Source: Cardiocondyla obscurior (taxonomy: Eukaryota > Arthropoda > Insecta > Hymenoptera > Formicidae). Taken from it: a stretch of DNA of 64,000 nucleotides. Shown piece by piece: positions 24,501 to 36,885 of this stretch. Under the pieces are notes generated by a model. The model made no database searches. It was not told the origin of the DNA and saw nothing but the letters and a program-made list of their open reading frames with translations. How positions within the stretch are numbered: position 1 is the first letter of the stretch; every line of letters starts with the position of its first letter. The DNA is taken from NCBI RefSeq assembly GCF_019399895.1, contig NC_091885.1, positions 2,082,501 through 2,146,500 of the forward strand, written 5' to 3'. A program made the position numbers and the translations under genes.

Positions 24501-27500
24501 ACAAAACCGGTCTACTATCGGTCGTCTAGTCACCTGTCCGGCGCATACCGCGTATCTAAACAAATGTCTAGACGTTTTTTCGCCGCGTACTTGTTTACTG
24601 TTTTGGTCTGACCTTACGCAACGCTCGCTCGACTGCCGAATTCGCCGGGCAAAAACTGGTTCTTGCTGTCCGCTGCCCGCGCGTCCTCCACCTTGCGGAC
24701 TTGGATTCTCGGTACGCGAAGATTGCCGGCCAGATGTCAACATACGCTCGTACTCACACTACCGCGGCGGTCTGCGGATCCGGCGACCAGCGAATTCGGC
24801 AGTCGAGCACGCGATAGGATAGATCAGAACGCGCAGTACGCGGCGAAAAGCGTTTAGATATTTAGCTTTTTTTAGCTCGTCATTAATTAGAAATAATTGT
24901 GTGGTGCTTGAACGATTCGAGCGTTACATTTCTGGCTCATTGCTATACAGTTTTGCTAGACAGCCACGAGATGAACCGCGAATCCGCTGGCTATTTTTAT
25001 TAGGTAACGGTGGGAATCAATTTCCACTCGGGATATATTTAATTAGATTACGTGTACGGTATACATATAAGAGTGCATTTCTCGCGCTTGAGAAAAATAA
25101 AGGTGGCGGAAAGAATAAGGAGTAAATGCATCGCCGTGGAAGAAGCTCAGTTTTGCTACCGTAGACTAATTTCCTCCGGCTATTCTCCGGACCGTGTAGA
25201 AAGTTCTGGGTGATGTACTCGTCCCTAGAGCCTTAAAACCGGCGACTGTTCACGGTCTGGATATTATTCAAAGCGGGTACGAATATACATATACCATTAC
25301 GCACGTACTAACTATCCAGCAAAATGAAGTGGCTCGTACTCGCAATAAAAATGCCTCGAATTATGTAGGCACGCCTCGCCATTCCGAAAGAAATTAAAAA
25401 GTAATTAAAACAACCGGAGGTTCTCGCAGCTTTTCACCTAATACTCGAGATCCTTCCACGGCTCGGGAAAATTGCGAAGAAATCGCTTAATAGCAGAATC
25501 AATATTTGACAGAAAATAAGAACATAAATCACGGCAATTTAATTAACCGACGTTTATATAAGCCAGGGTTAAGATTAATCTGCGAATCGGACCTTTTAGT
25601 CAACAACTGTCGTAATATCGGTAAGATTTATAATCCTATTTTTAAAAAACCGAGTCAGATTAAATCGAATTCATTGCCTTTTCGTGTCGTAAATTGGTCC
25701 CCTCGCTTATCACTCTCCGTGTTATTAGAGCAGATATCAACTTAATTTTTATTACTTTATTCCACTGCTACTATTTTTTTTTTTTTTTTCGTAATTAATA
25801 TACTTTTCCCCAAAACAAATTAGAAAAAAGGCACGCGACTCCCCGTACCGGGTCTCGATTGAATCGTTTCGCGCTGGTGATACGTCAACTGGTCGATTAC
25901 CGACATCAATTATTGATACACTCAACGATATCCAGCTACATCCGGCGCGAAACGACGTGTGCGCCCGTCTCTCGCGGACTTTTATTGCTCACGCGAACAA
26001 TTTTTTCCGATCCCCCGTCGCTTTTTAAATATTAGATTTTAACGTGGCGCCGGCGTTCCGAATCTGTTATTGACGAAATTGAGAGGTCACCGTATTCCGC
26101 GACACACAATTTTTCGCGTTATCCTTTCGGTGTCAGCGTTCCGATCTAAACGAACGTATCGATATCAACTTGATATTTTTCCCTTAAATTTTTCTTTCTA
26201 TCTATCTCTTTTTTTTATACATACATATACATACTGTCTTTTTGTCTGTTCTCTCCTGACTATCTTTCTCTCTCTTTTCCATCTCTATCTCTTTCATAAA
26301 CCCAAATACGCACGCTGCACAAGGAAATTGAAACATCTACCGTCTCGAAGCAACGTGAAACCATGATTTAGAGAACGGTTTGAGTTATGTATCCTCCTAT
26401 ATTAAAGTATTTCAAATGCAAAACCATTTCGCACGCCTGTGCCACAACGGTGGCTTCCGCTACGATTCTGCCTGTTATCACCGAACAGTTTTTGACTCGA
26501 TTAAAAAATAAAAAGTGATCGCTTACGATTACTTGATGTATTCATACTTGAGAATATTTATATACGTTCAAGCGAAGTCTTAATCGGACTAAAATCAAAT
26601 TTGTTTCTCACGACGATCCATTATCGGGGGATCTCGCATTCTCTTACGTTCGAAAGGCCTTAGCTCTATTTATTTTCTCTTTCTTTTTTCCCCCCCTTTT
26701 TTTTTATTTTTTTTTTTTTCGAGTCTTCGATGAGCACCGAGACACTGACTCGCGCACGTATACGCAGGTAGCAAAGTAGCAACCGAACGAAGGATGGACC
26801 ATGCATTATGTATAATACATCACGTTATTGGTTCCCTCAGTGATTCCACCCCTTGCCGGTGTTATCGTGTACCGTGGCACGGCACGGCACCGGCCTAGTA
26901 AAACATAAGCATTGGGAAACGATAAATAAGAGAAACGTGGCCCGCATACCGCGCCACGTTTCGCTCTCCCGTTGAAACCTGGCAGAGGGAAAATGTCCTC
27001 GTCTTCTCCTTCTTCCCCCCGGGCACGGCCGTCTCTCTTTCCCATACCATCTTGGTCGCGACTCAGTTCCGTTCCGATTTTGTCTCCTGGTTTACGAGGG
27101 TAACGCCATCCACCCTAGACCACGGAAACGTCGTCGGGGCTTTCCATCGAATTCTCGAGCACCCTCGAAAGGACAAACCGAACCACCACTTTTCGATTCA
27201 ACCCCTCGACCTATCACGTATGCGTACCCCGGGACCCCTATGGTGATACTACTACATGCTCTTCCGATATTACGCCAAATTGTTTAGCTTATTTGTAAGG
27301 ATTTATCGTGGGAATCTACAAAGAAATCAGCCGAGCAATTTAAGTAATACAGCCAGCCGTTTAAAATAAATCTTCCACATTTACGTAGAATACGGAAAAA
27401 AAAGATACCAACGGTTTAAAAAAATTAATAAATAAAATCTGATTAAAGATATTTTATTTTAATTAACAATTTTCAAAAAAATATTAAATTTTATTTAGTT

Positions 27501-30500
27501 TTTCAATTCTGCAAAAGGGCTAATAAATTTAAATCAGTTTTTGAGGCAATTTAATTAAATTTTTACGAGTATTTTGATATTACGTATTTATCAAAAACGA
27601 GTCACATACGAAACAGCAGCATTTCTGCTATCCCCACCGAGGAGTAAAAGAGATCCGGTATTGCCGTACATCATCGCGAAGGGATGACAAGGCGTGATGA
27701 TAAAAGAGGGATAACAGCACGGAAGCTGAGGGCGGTGGGCCGTATGTAATATCGGCATTAGGGAATATGTCAACATTCATCACGTTATCAAGTTGGTCGC
27801 ACACACTGCGTGTTGATACACAATTATGCGTGGCAGCGCGCAGCACTCGCTCCGTTCTTCGGTGTTGGCGGTCGCCGCTGGTAGCGAAGCGAAGGATATA
27901 CCGAGCTAGCGAGCCGCCATCCCTCGTAAGAGGCAAAAGACCATCGGACGTTTGCCATACCGGCGCACCACCACGTGCCACGCGTGGTGATCCATGACTC
28001 CTCCGAGAGAGAGAGGAGCAAGAGTTAGGGAAATAGGTTCGGAGAACTTGTTTGCTCCGTCCCACGGGCGACCGACTCCTCGACGGGAATACGGAATCGT
28101 GCGCGTAACGGCATGTGTTGAAATTGCAAACGGAGAAGGATTCTCGGCGCTCGGGCTACGAGCATCCGGCTCGTCTTCAGCCGTTTCGCGATCGAAGATA
28201 GATCCGCATCTAGCGAGCATCCGCGATATTTCTTTCAAACGAAATTACATTATTCACATTTTACGTTAAACCCGCTGCATTAATATCGACGTTTAACTTA
28301 AAAATAAAATTAACTACTAATTTTATTTAAATGTAACCCGACGAGCTTTCATCGCGCTTGAAATGGATCAATGATTTTGTAATGTCGCAAGCAGAAGTCA
28401 GGAAAAAGAAATATAGAAACTAGGGAGAGAACGATAAGCGAAAACTCATTGGGAATTCATGCGATATATACGAGGACTCTGAACTGAAGATCGAGCTACG
28501 GTGGATTGCAAAGGAAAGGGACGGGCGCGTCGGTGCTCGTGCATAGAGAGAACAAGGAGAGTCAGGAACGGAAAGAGAAGAAACTGTGGAAAGGGGGTGG
28601 CAGGAGAGCGTGGTGACACTCTCATTTCGGAGAGAATTTACAAGCAGCCCCCTCGCGTGCCTCGCATAGTCAGACCTAGTCCGACCTCTTATATATATTG
28701 CTGAGCGTAGCCAGCAGTCTGGCATAGTTAAGTGCGCTTCTACTAGATGTACCTGAGTGCTTACGAAATTCATTGACCTCGAGAGCGGTTGTCGCGGAAA
28801 TAGTTGAGCAGAATGATCTTGCGCTATCCCGTTGCATACCTAAGACTTTATTAATTTTATACATATACATACATATATATTATTTTAAGCACGAATTTTT
28901 CGCTAAACGATTATTTTCTATCAAGATTTTACATACGCAAAACTTTGAATAAAAATTGCATTATTCATATAAAACTAAATTATACATTGCGCGATAATTA
29001 TATAAATATTTTTTCGCATATTTCTTAAAATATTTTTCGCGTGATTTCTAATCAAACGTAAATGCAATTTATCGTTTAACTATTAAAGAAACGGAAAATA
29101 GGAGCGAGCGACCAGAAATAAGATAAAAGGCCCGCGGTATCTTATGCATGCGCAGTTGATATCGTAAAGGTATACGAGGGTGAGTCCCAAGCGCGATACC
29201 GAGCACCTTACAGGTTGCCACGATTACCTGGGGTGCAGGTGGTCGAGTTGGTGTCGGTACCACCCCGCGCCGCCCTTGCGTCAACATTCAGCGATCCATC
29301 TAGCGCACCCATCCCTTTGTTTTCCTCTCACTCGCGCCCGCGATCGCCATCGCTCTCAAACTACCTCATTGCCGCCGGGCACGCAATCATTATGCTACCC
29401 TTGCGATACCTCCGACCGACGGGTGGGCCACGCCAACGGAATCGTTGCGCCATTATGGAAGTTATGTGGGCGTGCACGATTGCAGTTTGCTCCTTGCCAA
29501 CTTTATTTACGAATTGGATCGCATGACGATACGACCTTACCGGAGTTAGATGAAACGTAAAACCATGCCTGACCCGTTCTTCGACTTCTGCGGAAATCTT
29601 ATCGGCCAATCTGCATCACGATGGCGGGTCGGTGTCTCCCTGCTGACATGCCTCTATTCAATTAAACTTTTATATCCAAGCATTGCCACGAGCTGCAATG
29701 ATTTTTTGATAAATAACGAGAATCGATTATCGCGCTCGAATTAAATCAAGAAAATCACGATACGTGATAATAATTTTTCAAATAATTAAATATGAATAAT
29801 ATATAATATTAATTTTTATATTATTTGAGAAGTAGAAAATTGACTAAAAAAATTTTTATACAGATACTTCTGTTCGTGTTTCAGTAAGTATTTAGATATT
29901 TATCTTGTCTATCATTTTGCCTCGATATTTGCCGGAACGTCGAAAGATTGGTTGTGGACAAGACTCGCTAACGTATCGTATATAGGTTGAACACTGTTAC
30001 GGGCCAAGAATATGATAGGATAGGACAGGATTGGTATAGAGCTGGCGTCGTTGTAGGATATAGAGGAGGGTACGTGTCGCCGCGGGGTAAACTTACATGC
30101 ATATCCTGAGGGAGGCCGCGCGGCGTCAGGTTGGCACAAGGGTGGCAGAAGTTACGGCGTCTCGACGACGCCACTTCCTAAGTCTGCTCTAGCATTACCG
30201 TCTAACCTACCTACTTACCACCCCTGCACCCGAGCGAGGCTAGAACCCTCGATTCTATCCACCCTCCAACCACTCTCCCGCTGCTGAGCAGACTCTTCTT
30301 GGTCCCAGCCGGTGCCTTGAAGCTACTTTGAGCCGTTCAAAGCGGCACTGCCGTCTTGCGCCGGGCGCAGTTTCGTACGAAGGCGAGAACGTAAACGCAG
30401 CCTACAGGGTTGTAGAAACAACATGGCGCTGCCAGAGTCCGTCGCAAGAGTTGGGCGAGACTCGTTGGAACACGCGGCGAGGTCGTCCCGGAACAGACGA

Positions 30501-31767
30501 ATTTGATGTGCCTTCCGGGCTAACGCGGTAACAAGTTTCCGGCAAGTTTTCTCAAGGCGGGTTGAGGGAAGGGCTGCGCGGGTCGGAATATTAAATTTGT
30601 TTAACAAGCCACCCGCTTCTACTTCGACTCCGCTAATTCCGCGTCCTCCGTCCGGCTTCGGGACGGCGGGTGCTTCTTAGACCGAAATTAAATTTCGTCT
30701 AATTAACGACCAGGCGAAACGCGCCGGCTCTGAAATTTCTAAAGAATCGTCGCGCCTCGGACAATTCGTGCGATTTTAAATTCGAATAAATTAAAAGTAT
30801 GAACGCGCAAAAATCGTTCAATATACGAAAAAAAAAAGGGATTTAAATACGTAAAATGTGGAAATTAATATTAGAAAATAATTTTTTATATTACGTGTTT
30901 ATTCTATCGATATCAGAAAGCTTTTTACAAAATTTATCTCGTGAAAACAAGTCGGTATTTGTCTAATCCACCTGCCGATGTAGAATTGTTCGACAAAAAG
31001 AAATACGCCGAGGAAAGCAGAGATATCTCCATCCATATCAATTACTCCGCGATTAGATGGATAAAGATACGAATGTGCAACGTTCGGATTGTAGCCTCAA
31101 AGAAGACAGTTGTTTGTGAAGCGGAGCGTGGAGAAAAGAAAAGAACCCTGGTCGAGTGAAGACACGAGAAGAGATCCGTCGTGCCTGTCGTGATTGACAA
31201 CATCACTGCCACGGCAGCGATCCCGATTCTTTGATTGAGCGCTGTCACTCCTTAGATAAGAAACAGCCCGGCGAATATCTTAATGAGGAACCGCCTATGG
31301 CAATCCCTCTTGCATCTCCCGACATATGCGTTTTACGTACTTAATTAATCCGCCGGGGCCTATTTACACCGCGGGACATCGGTCCCTCGTTGACACCGCG
31401 AGGCGGATCGATACGGACCAGCTGCCAATTAATGCGAGCAATCGATCTTTCCGTTCTACGTCTTGTCAAATTACTTTCTAGTTAGCCCGCATTTTAAATG
31501 AGTAAGTTAGATCGGCGATTTCTAAAAATTGTAATACGTATTCTTTAATATTGCGAGTTACGCGGCTTAAAATATATTTAAAATAATAATTCTTATTAAT
31601 GAAAAAAATGTTGGAAATAAATTAACGTTGCTCGGAGAAATTATATCGACTCAGCGGCGTAGCTTACAGATTTTAAAAAATTGCACGAGGCAAAATATAG
31701 CGGAGATATACTATAGACTTTTATTTTGTTCACGATGGAACTGGCAATACGCCTGCGATTTGAGGAA

Positions 31768-31845
31768 GAAGGAGAGAGAAAGTGAAAGTGAAAGAGAGAA
31801 AGAGAGAGAGAAGAAGGCGAAGGAGAAAAGGAGAAAAAGAGAAAC
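31768..31845 (+). repeat. GA/GAAA purine tract
   Basis: About 78 bases are almost all purine on the + strand, with GAGAGAAAG and GAAAGTGAAAGT units. It makes spurious Lys/Glu-rich and, on the minus strand, Ser/Phe/Leu-rich open frames. Confidence 0.75.
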
Positions 31846-32960
31846 CGCGGATATAATGGTACAAAGCTTCTTTGAATCTTCGAGACGCACCGCCCCGCAC
31901 GCGGGACTTTGCTATCGACGATCTGCTGCATCGTATGCAAATCTTTCTTCTTATAAACATCAACCTCTGCGGATCTTGGTCCCCTGACCATTGCGCTTCT
32001 TGCTTCTATCGTTCCGTCCCTTTTGCTGCCCATCGGCTTCTTGGGTTGGCATGACGTTGCGGCATGACGAAGATGCGGCCTGTCTTGTACGATAAAGAGA
32101 ATAACACAGACATTGAAATGGAGAAATCTTAAAGTTGCCTTCTATAGCTTCCGTAGACAAAGTCGATTTGATGGTGCGATAAACGAAATTCGTCTTTAAA
32201 AAAATTATTAAACTTATAACACGTTTTAATAATTTAATTTAAGTAGTATTATTGCTCGATGTTATTTAACAGTGTTACGTTTACGATGCTAATTAGCGAT
32301 ATCAATTAGTGAATAATCAAGAAGTACCTTATTCTTTACCTTTAATCGTGACTTCGCAATTCCTCCCTAATTAGCTAATTTTTCATTAATCTGCTTTAAT
32401 TAGCATGCAGTTTCGCTTCGTTATTATAGAAGTCGAACGTGATGCTGGTATTAATTAACGTGCGCCTATTGTAAGTGTAATTAAGCCGACATTAGATACA
32501 ATTCGATAGAACGCGTCCTTAATTATCTCGCTTCGTATGCTTTAGCTTGAAGAACATGAGACTCGTGAAACGAATATGTGAAAGATCCAGGCTTACGCTT
32601 CGATAAGTTCTTCTTGAAATTGCAATAAATCGCGAACGCTCATTCCTTGCGTTCACGGAAAGGACCACCGCGCGAAACGATCGAGCGTGTTTAAAGTGTG
32701 ATTTAATGCAACGTGCAGGTGTCCGCCGGGTAGATATCGCGCATCGCCAAAGGCATCGACAATGGGGAATCGAACTTGAAGAGGCGCCGTGCATTTTGAT
32801 GGACCCCTGATTTTTTTTCTTTCCTTCTTTCTCCTTGCTTTTGCCCGGTTGTCGCACAATGAGACACGTATCATTGTTATCCCGCAACATCTTGTCACGA
32901 AAACGTACTCGAAGCGTCGCGTCGATTATTTTAATTGAAATAAAATAAATTCTTTTACAG

Positions 32961-33594
32961 CGCGTTAAGTTGCGTAAAGGTGAGACGTGCGAGGGAGAGC
33001 GCGGGGGGGTGGCAGGTAGGGAGATAGGTGGTGGGGGTGCGAGCGGTAGGCGGCTAGCGGTGAGCGCGAGCTACGTGACTTCCCCCACCACACTCATTCG
33101 GCACAGGTAGAGCACGCAGCACGTAGGAAAAAGAGCACGCGGTCGCACCGGAAGTGAGGCGATTACTCGATGTACGGAGACATATCCCGGCACGAATCGC
33201 ATCTTCCACTCTTCTCTCCACGCGGGGAATACGGGCGAACAGTTTCCGTCCCTTTAAAGTAAGTTTGAGCCCCGTTTATTATACGCATATCACCGGGGCG
33301 GTATCGAACGATCGCCGTGGACCCTCTTCGGGTCAAGCTCCGGGTAACCCGATCGAAAATGAGCTTTCATTGTCGCTAACAGCGTTTCTGTCGGCCAGAA
33401 ATTTCCGAGCATAGCCGGCGAAAGTGTCTTTTAGTGCTCGATATTAGTCGTTCGGACGGAGCTCGGTCGTAGTGAGACTTGACCGATTAACAGAGCTACG
33501 TATCGAGTAGGTAGAAATCCGTGGTATATTGCGAGTGGTAGGGAATGGAATATTCGGTACATTGTACGGCGTGTATCGGTGAGAAGCGGGCGAG
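32961..33594 (+). promoter_or_regulatory. Candidate proximal promoter and first-exon zone
   Basis: This GC-rich zone lies directly upstream of the leader exons. It opens with a G-rich patch (33001-33036), and a CpG-rich stretch follows to about 33230. Three donor-like sites occur: AAAG|GTGAGA (GT at 32980), TTAAA|GTAAGT (GT at 33259) and CGAG|GTGAGC (GT at 33595). Splicing from the last to the acceptor at 33734 would remove 140 nt, a normal insect intron size. No TATA box or TCAGT initiator is visible, so the start site is not placed. A 19-nt mini-exon at 32961-32979 is possible (TTTTACAG acceptor) but weak. Confidence 0.35.
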
Positions 33595-33734
33595 GTGAGC
33601 AGCGGTCGCGACGCAAAACATCGCGAGGTATTCAGGTGATAACCTTGAGCGCTCTAGCTGCCGGTCGAGCACGCGGTTAGGACTCACCGAGAAATACCGT
33701 CATTTAATAATCGTTGTTCTCGTTTCTGTTTCAG

Positions 33735-33830
33735 ATGAGCAGAATCTGAAGTGCCGCATCCCATTCTAGACATCCTGAGAGGAGGAGGAGGCCTCGGAAA
33801 GGCATCGGGCTTCGTCGCAGCAGCTCGAAG
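33735..33830 (+). other. 5' leader exon (96 nt), non-coding
   Basis: The acceptor is a long pyrimidine tract (CGTTGTTCTCGTTTCTGTTTCAG). The donor is CTCGAAG|GTAAGGA, with GT at 33831. All three frames contain stops: an ATG at the first base runs into TGA after four codons, and TAG closes another frame. The exon is therefore untranslated leader or part of a lncRNA. It is rich in GAGGAG purine repeats that could act as exonic splicing enhancers. The next acceptor is 182 nt downstream, so the cluster is compact. The strong paired splice sites make this one of the best-supported features of the window. Confidence 0.65.
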
Positions 33831-34012
33831 GTAAGGATCACTTCGGCTTTACAGAAAATTAATAATATATTGCCATTCGATGATAGGAAACTTCTCTTTA
33901 ATTATTTAATTGATAAATGATTTAGAAACGTGTAAAGAATTTTTTTTTTTTAAGACTGATTTAATTTACAGCATGTCATTAATTGTATTTTGTATCTTTT
34001 TTTCTGTTGCAG

Positions 34013-34321
34013 ATATTACAGTGCCGTTATCGCCGATATAAGTATTTATACGAACCGCAGTCGGTTCGTCGGTCGATTTTACGGTAGTGTCGCAAAGTCT
34101 TCGGACGAGTGATATTTTAATACGATTTCTTTTTTCAAACGGGAGTGTCGTAATAGCACCGCGCGATAAAGTGTTAAATAAGTAGTAATTTTCGCGATTT
34201 TAAATTCACGGTCGCGGTTCACGCGAAGTTACTTGTGCGCGGAAGGATGGCTCGACACGTCCCAACTGAGAGGAGGAGCAGGCCCAGGACGGGTATCCTG
34301 CATCGGCGGAGCAACTCTTAG
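34013..34321 (+). other. 5' leader exon (309 nt) carrying a uORF
   Basis: The acceptor is TTGTATCTTTTTTTCTGTTGCAG and the donor is CTCTTAG|GTGAGC, with GT at 34322. Most of the exon is closed in all frames, which fits an untranslated leader. Its only ATG-initiated ORF of note begins at 34247 and stops exactly at the exon end. Flanking introns are 182 and 118 nt. A GAGAGGAGGAGCAGGC word near 34269 echoes GAGAGGAGGAGGAGGC in the preceding exon (33777-33792), perhaps a shared enhancer-like purine motif. Function is unknown. Confidence 0.6.
34247..34321 (+). CDS. Upstream ORF, 24 codons plus stop
   Basis: The ATG is at 34247 in the context GGAAGG-ATG-G, which has purines at -3 and +4. The peptide begins MARHVPTERRSRPRTG and ends RRSNS; it is basic, with seven arginines. 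The TAG stop occupies the last three exon bases (34319-34321), directly against the donor. As the only clear ORF in the leader exons, it is a plausible translational control element for a downstream start. Whether the peptide itself matters is unknown, and I do not recognise it. A chance short ORF is the alternative. Confidence 0.3.
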   Translation: MARHVPTERRSRPRTGILHRRSNS

Positions 34322-34439
34322 GTGAGCAAAAATTTCTTTTATAAAATCTTTAATAAATAAAATCTTTTACTTTTTTTTTTTATTAATTTTATTAACCAAT
34401 ATAGTTGTCTACATTAATATTTTCCATTTTTTGTTACAG

Positions 34440-34480
34440 TCACCAGCAGAAATCTACACCTCCGTTGTTAATGCTGATTG
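34440..34480 (+). other. Duplicated mini-exon, copy 1 (41 nt)
   Basis: The acceptor is TTTTTTGTTACAG and the donor is GATTG|GTAAGTTG, with GT at 34481. The exon and both intron flanks resemble 57750-57793. Conserved parts are an upstream TTGTCTACATTAATAT word at 34414-34429, the acceptor with the first exon bases (GTTACAGTCACCAGCAGAA) and the start of the intron (GTAAGTTGCATAATTTTT). Frame 2 is open in both copies; here it reads HQQKSTPPLLMLI. The exon has an ATG at 34471, ten bases before the donor. It could be an alternative leader exon or the first coding exon of an isoform. Confidence 0.6.
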
Positions 34481-36863
34481 GTAAGTTGCATAATTTTTTT
34501 TTTTTTGTAATTTGTAAAGGGGTTTTTTTTAAAAAATAGCACGCGCGTTGCACGCGCATGAATTTGTTCTAGTAACATAAAAAAACGAAAATTATCTTTT
34601 TAGTATTATAAAGAAAGAATTTAATATTATTTATTATTCATTTTATAACATTTAATGTCTTAGTAATAATAATTTATTATAATATGAGTAATTATTGGTC
34701 CCTTCGTATTAGTTTGAATATCACAATCAGGAAACCCCTGTTTCCTCTTTTGTCACTGAAACAAATCCAAGCGCGGCTCGTTAAAACGTGCAAATTGTTA
34801 TCCGTTGTTTGTACCGTGGCTCAGTAATTATTGCGAAATTAATATTTATGAAGTATGTCGGCGCACACGGATCCTGATTAATTGTCGAATTAATTCGATA
34901 ATTAATTGCAATATAACAAAACAATAATTATCACGGAATTAATGTTCGTTAAATATATGTATATTGTTTATGTGCGTAACCAATAGTCGTTTCAATTAAA
35001 AAAAAAAATTAAAAATAAAAAGAAAGAAAGAATCGGAAGACCGCAGTCAGATTACGCGAAAGTGCGGTGAGAAGCGTGATTACGCTCGGTAAATTCTCCC
35101 CTTCGGCGCAAAGAGGAAAACGTTATTCTTTAATTATAGATGACAAATGGTTTGTTTCGGTGGCTATATGGCCGGGATAAAACGCGACGAACAGGTCGTA
35201 CGCACTCGTTATTTCGTACTTGGGAAACGGCAGAATGGGGGATACTGTGCAATAATACTGGCCTGAAAAAGATAAAAAAAGAGGGCCAGAAGAGTAACCA
35301 TTACTTGCGAAGCTGCGTTTCCAAACGATCGCTATTTAACTCGTCGCGACCGGCGATTATAAGTGATAGATATTTCTTTTTTTTTTTTTTTACTTTCCTC
35401 AGCGGAAAGAGCGAGTTACGAAAAGTATTTTCGATTTTCCTTCCTAATAATCGCTTCTTTTGCCGATCGTTAGCCAAGTAGATATATATAAAACGCGAAG
35501 GAAGCACGGAGTTAGTTGAGTTACATAGTGGACGATGGTCGATTCAACGGCCATTAGTTCGGGGAAAACAGACCCATACTTTATTCGAGGGGCGTCACTC
35601 TTTTTCCAGCGTGATTCCGTTTCTTTGTGTAGTAAGAGTCATAACGTTCGCTGCTCAGGAATCCCTTGAAATTTCGAGAAGATAGCTGGACTAATTGTCG
35701 TAATTCTTGTTAATACAATTAATGATGAATGCAAAAATATTTCTTTGATATCAATTATTATTTTTACGCTTACACAACCCGTGTGTATGTGCGTAGCCTT
35801 TCATTATAATCGCAAAAACTCGAGTATAAACGTCGTACCTTTTTTAATCTTAATTAGAATTAGAGAAATTCTTCAGCAGATAAATTCGCTAATATACGAA
35901 AGTTTTATGAAATTAAGAATCTCTCCATCTTCGGCGTTTTACATATTTGCTGTAATTTATTTCGCTAATTCTCTCGGTGTGTACGAGCCTCGAGTCGCAG
36001 GCAAAGCGAACGATCGAGACACCAGGGGTCCGTCAAAAGCTCCGTCCGGGGAACGGGCCCGTTTAACTGACAATAAATTCCCGATTCCGGTCTCGCAGCC
36101 GCGACGTGTCTTCCCGGTCCTCCCTTTCGTGGCGGGGAAATACAAAAAGGTGATTTTGCGACCGGCGAACGAGTTCTCCTCTTCTCTTATATCGGTAGAA
36201 CCTAAAGAAACTCTACGGAAAAAGGAACACATAGGGACAGAGGACGAAAAAGCGTCGGGCGAATAAGCGGTAGGGACGGGGGGATAAAAAAAAAGACGAA
36301 AAAAAAAATGAATACGAGGTGGAAGATGCGCAGGAGAAGAAGGAGAGACGCGGGAGCGAAAATGCGCGGGAAGAGGAAGAAAAAAAAAAAAAAAAAAGGG
36401 GCGCGGGGCGGGAAGGGGGTCGGACGTTCGTTAAATATACGAGTGTATTGAAATTCCGCCTCGAGACGGAGCGCGATGGGACCCGCTCGTTGTGGAAGGA
36501 CAAGATCGCATGACGGCTCGAGGGCTTGGGAGCCACCCGCTGTTTTGAATACGATCCTTCGTCCGTAAGTCCTCCGCCGTGGTGTTGCCGCGGCGTGTAC
36601 AAGCGAACCGCCCGTATATACGCTCGGACACCAGAAAGACCGAAGACGACAACGACCCGACGCGACTCTCAGGTACGCATACCGTCGTCCACTCTAATTT
36701 GAATGTAACAACGTTCCGTTCGGCCGCAACCCGATACCATCTCTCGAAGCGCCCCGCACCGTTCCCGCGACTACGAAGAAGGTCCTTCGTCCTCTGCCGT
36801 TCCTTTCTGTTAGTGCCGTCTTCACGCCGTTTCCCTCGTTCTGTCATTCGACTTAGTACGCGT

Positions 36864-36885
36864 AAAAAAAAAAAAAAAAAAAAAA
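36864..36885 (+). repeat. A22 homopolymer
   Basis: This is an uninterrupted run of 22 A. A second run of 18 A lies at 36380-36397. Both make spurious poly-Lys or poly-Phe frames. Confidence 0.85.

Larger units (their letters stand above)
19104..32960. other. Non-coding stretch, probable large intron
   Basis: No convincing exon or RNA gene is visible. The stretch holds a short poly-A near 19209-19224, a G-quadruplex motif at 19567-19593, and a T-run near 20936-20950. A (TA)15 repeat is followed by a GA tract at about 21654-21700. CT-rich tracts lie at 21980-22070 and 23980-24058, T-rich runs at 25774-25789 and 26670-26720, and a GA tract at 31768-31845. Very AT-rich blocks at 24200-24460, 27400-27600 and 28850-29090 alternate with C-rich patches near 20480-20870, 29270-29500, 30180-30320 and 31240-31480. 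Isolated GTGAGT donors at 22762 and 29180 have no convincing partner acceptors. Confidence 0.55.

Noticed and set aside
34815..34850. TGGCTCAGTAATT resembling a tRNA A box
   Set aside because: No B box or acceptor stem pairing follows.
35787..36266. About 160-codon ATG frame on the + strand
   Set aside because: Its composition changes abruptly with the local GC content (Ile/Phe-rich then Arg/Pro-rich). No motif or splice context is present, and a frame of this length is expected about once in 64 kb.
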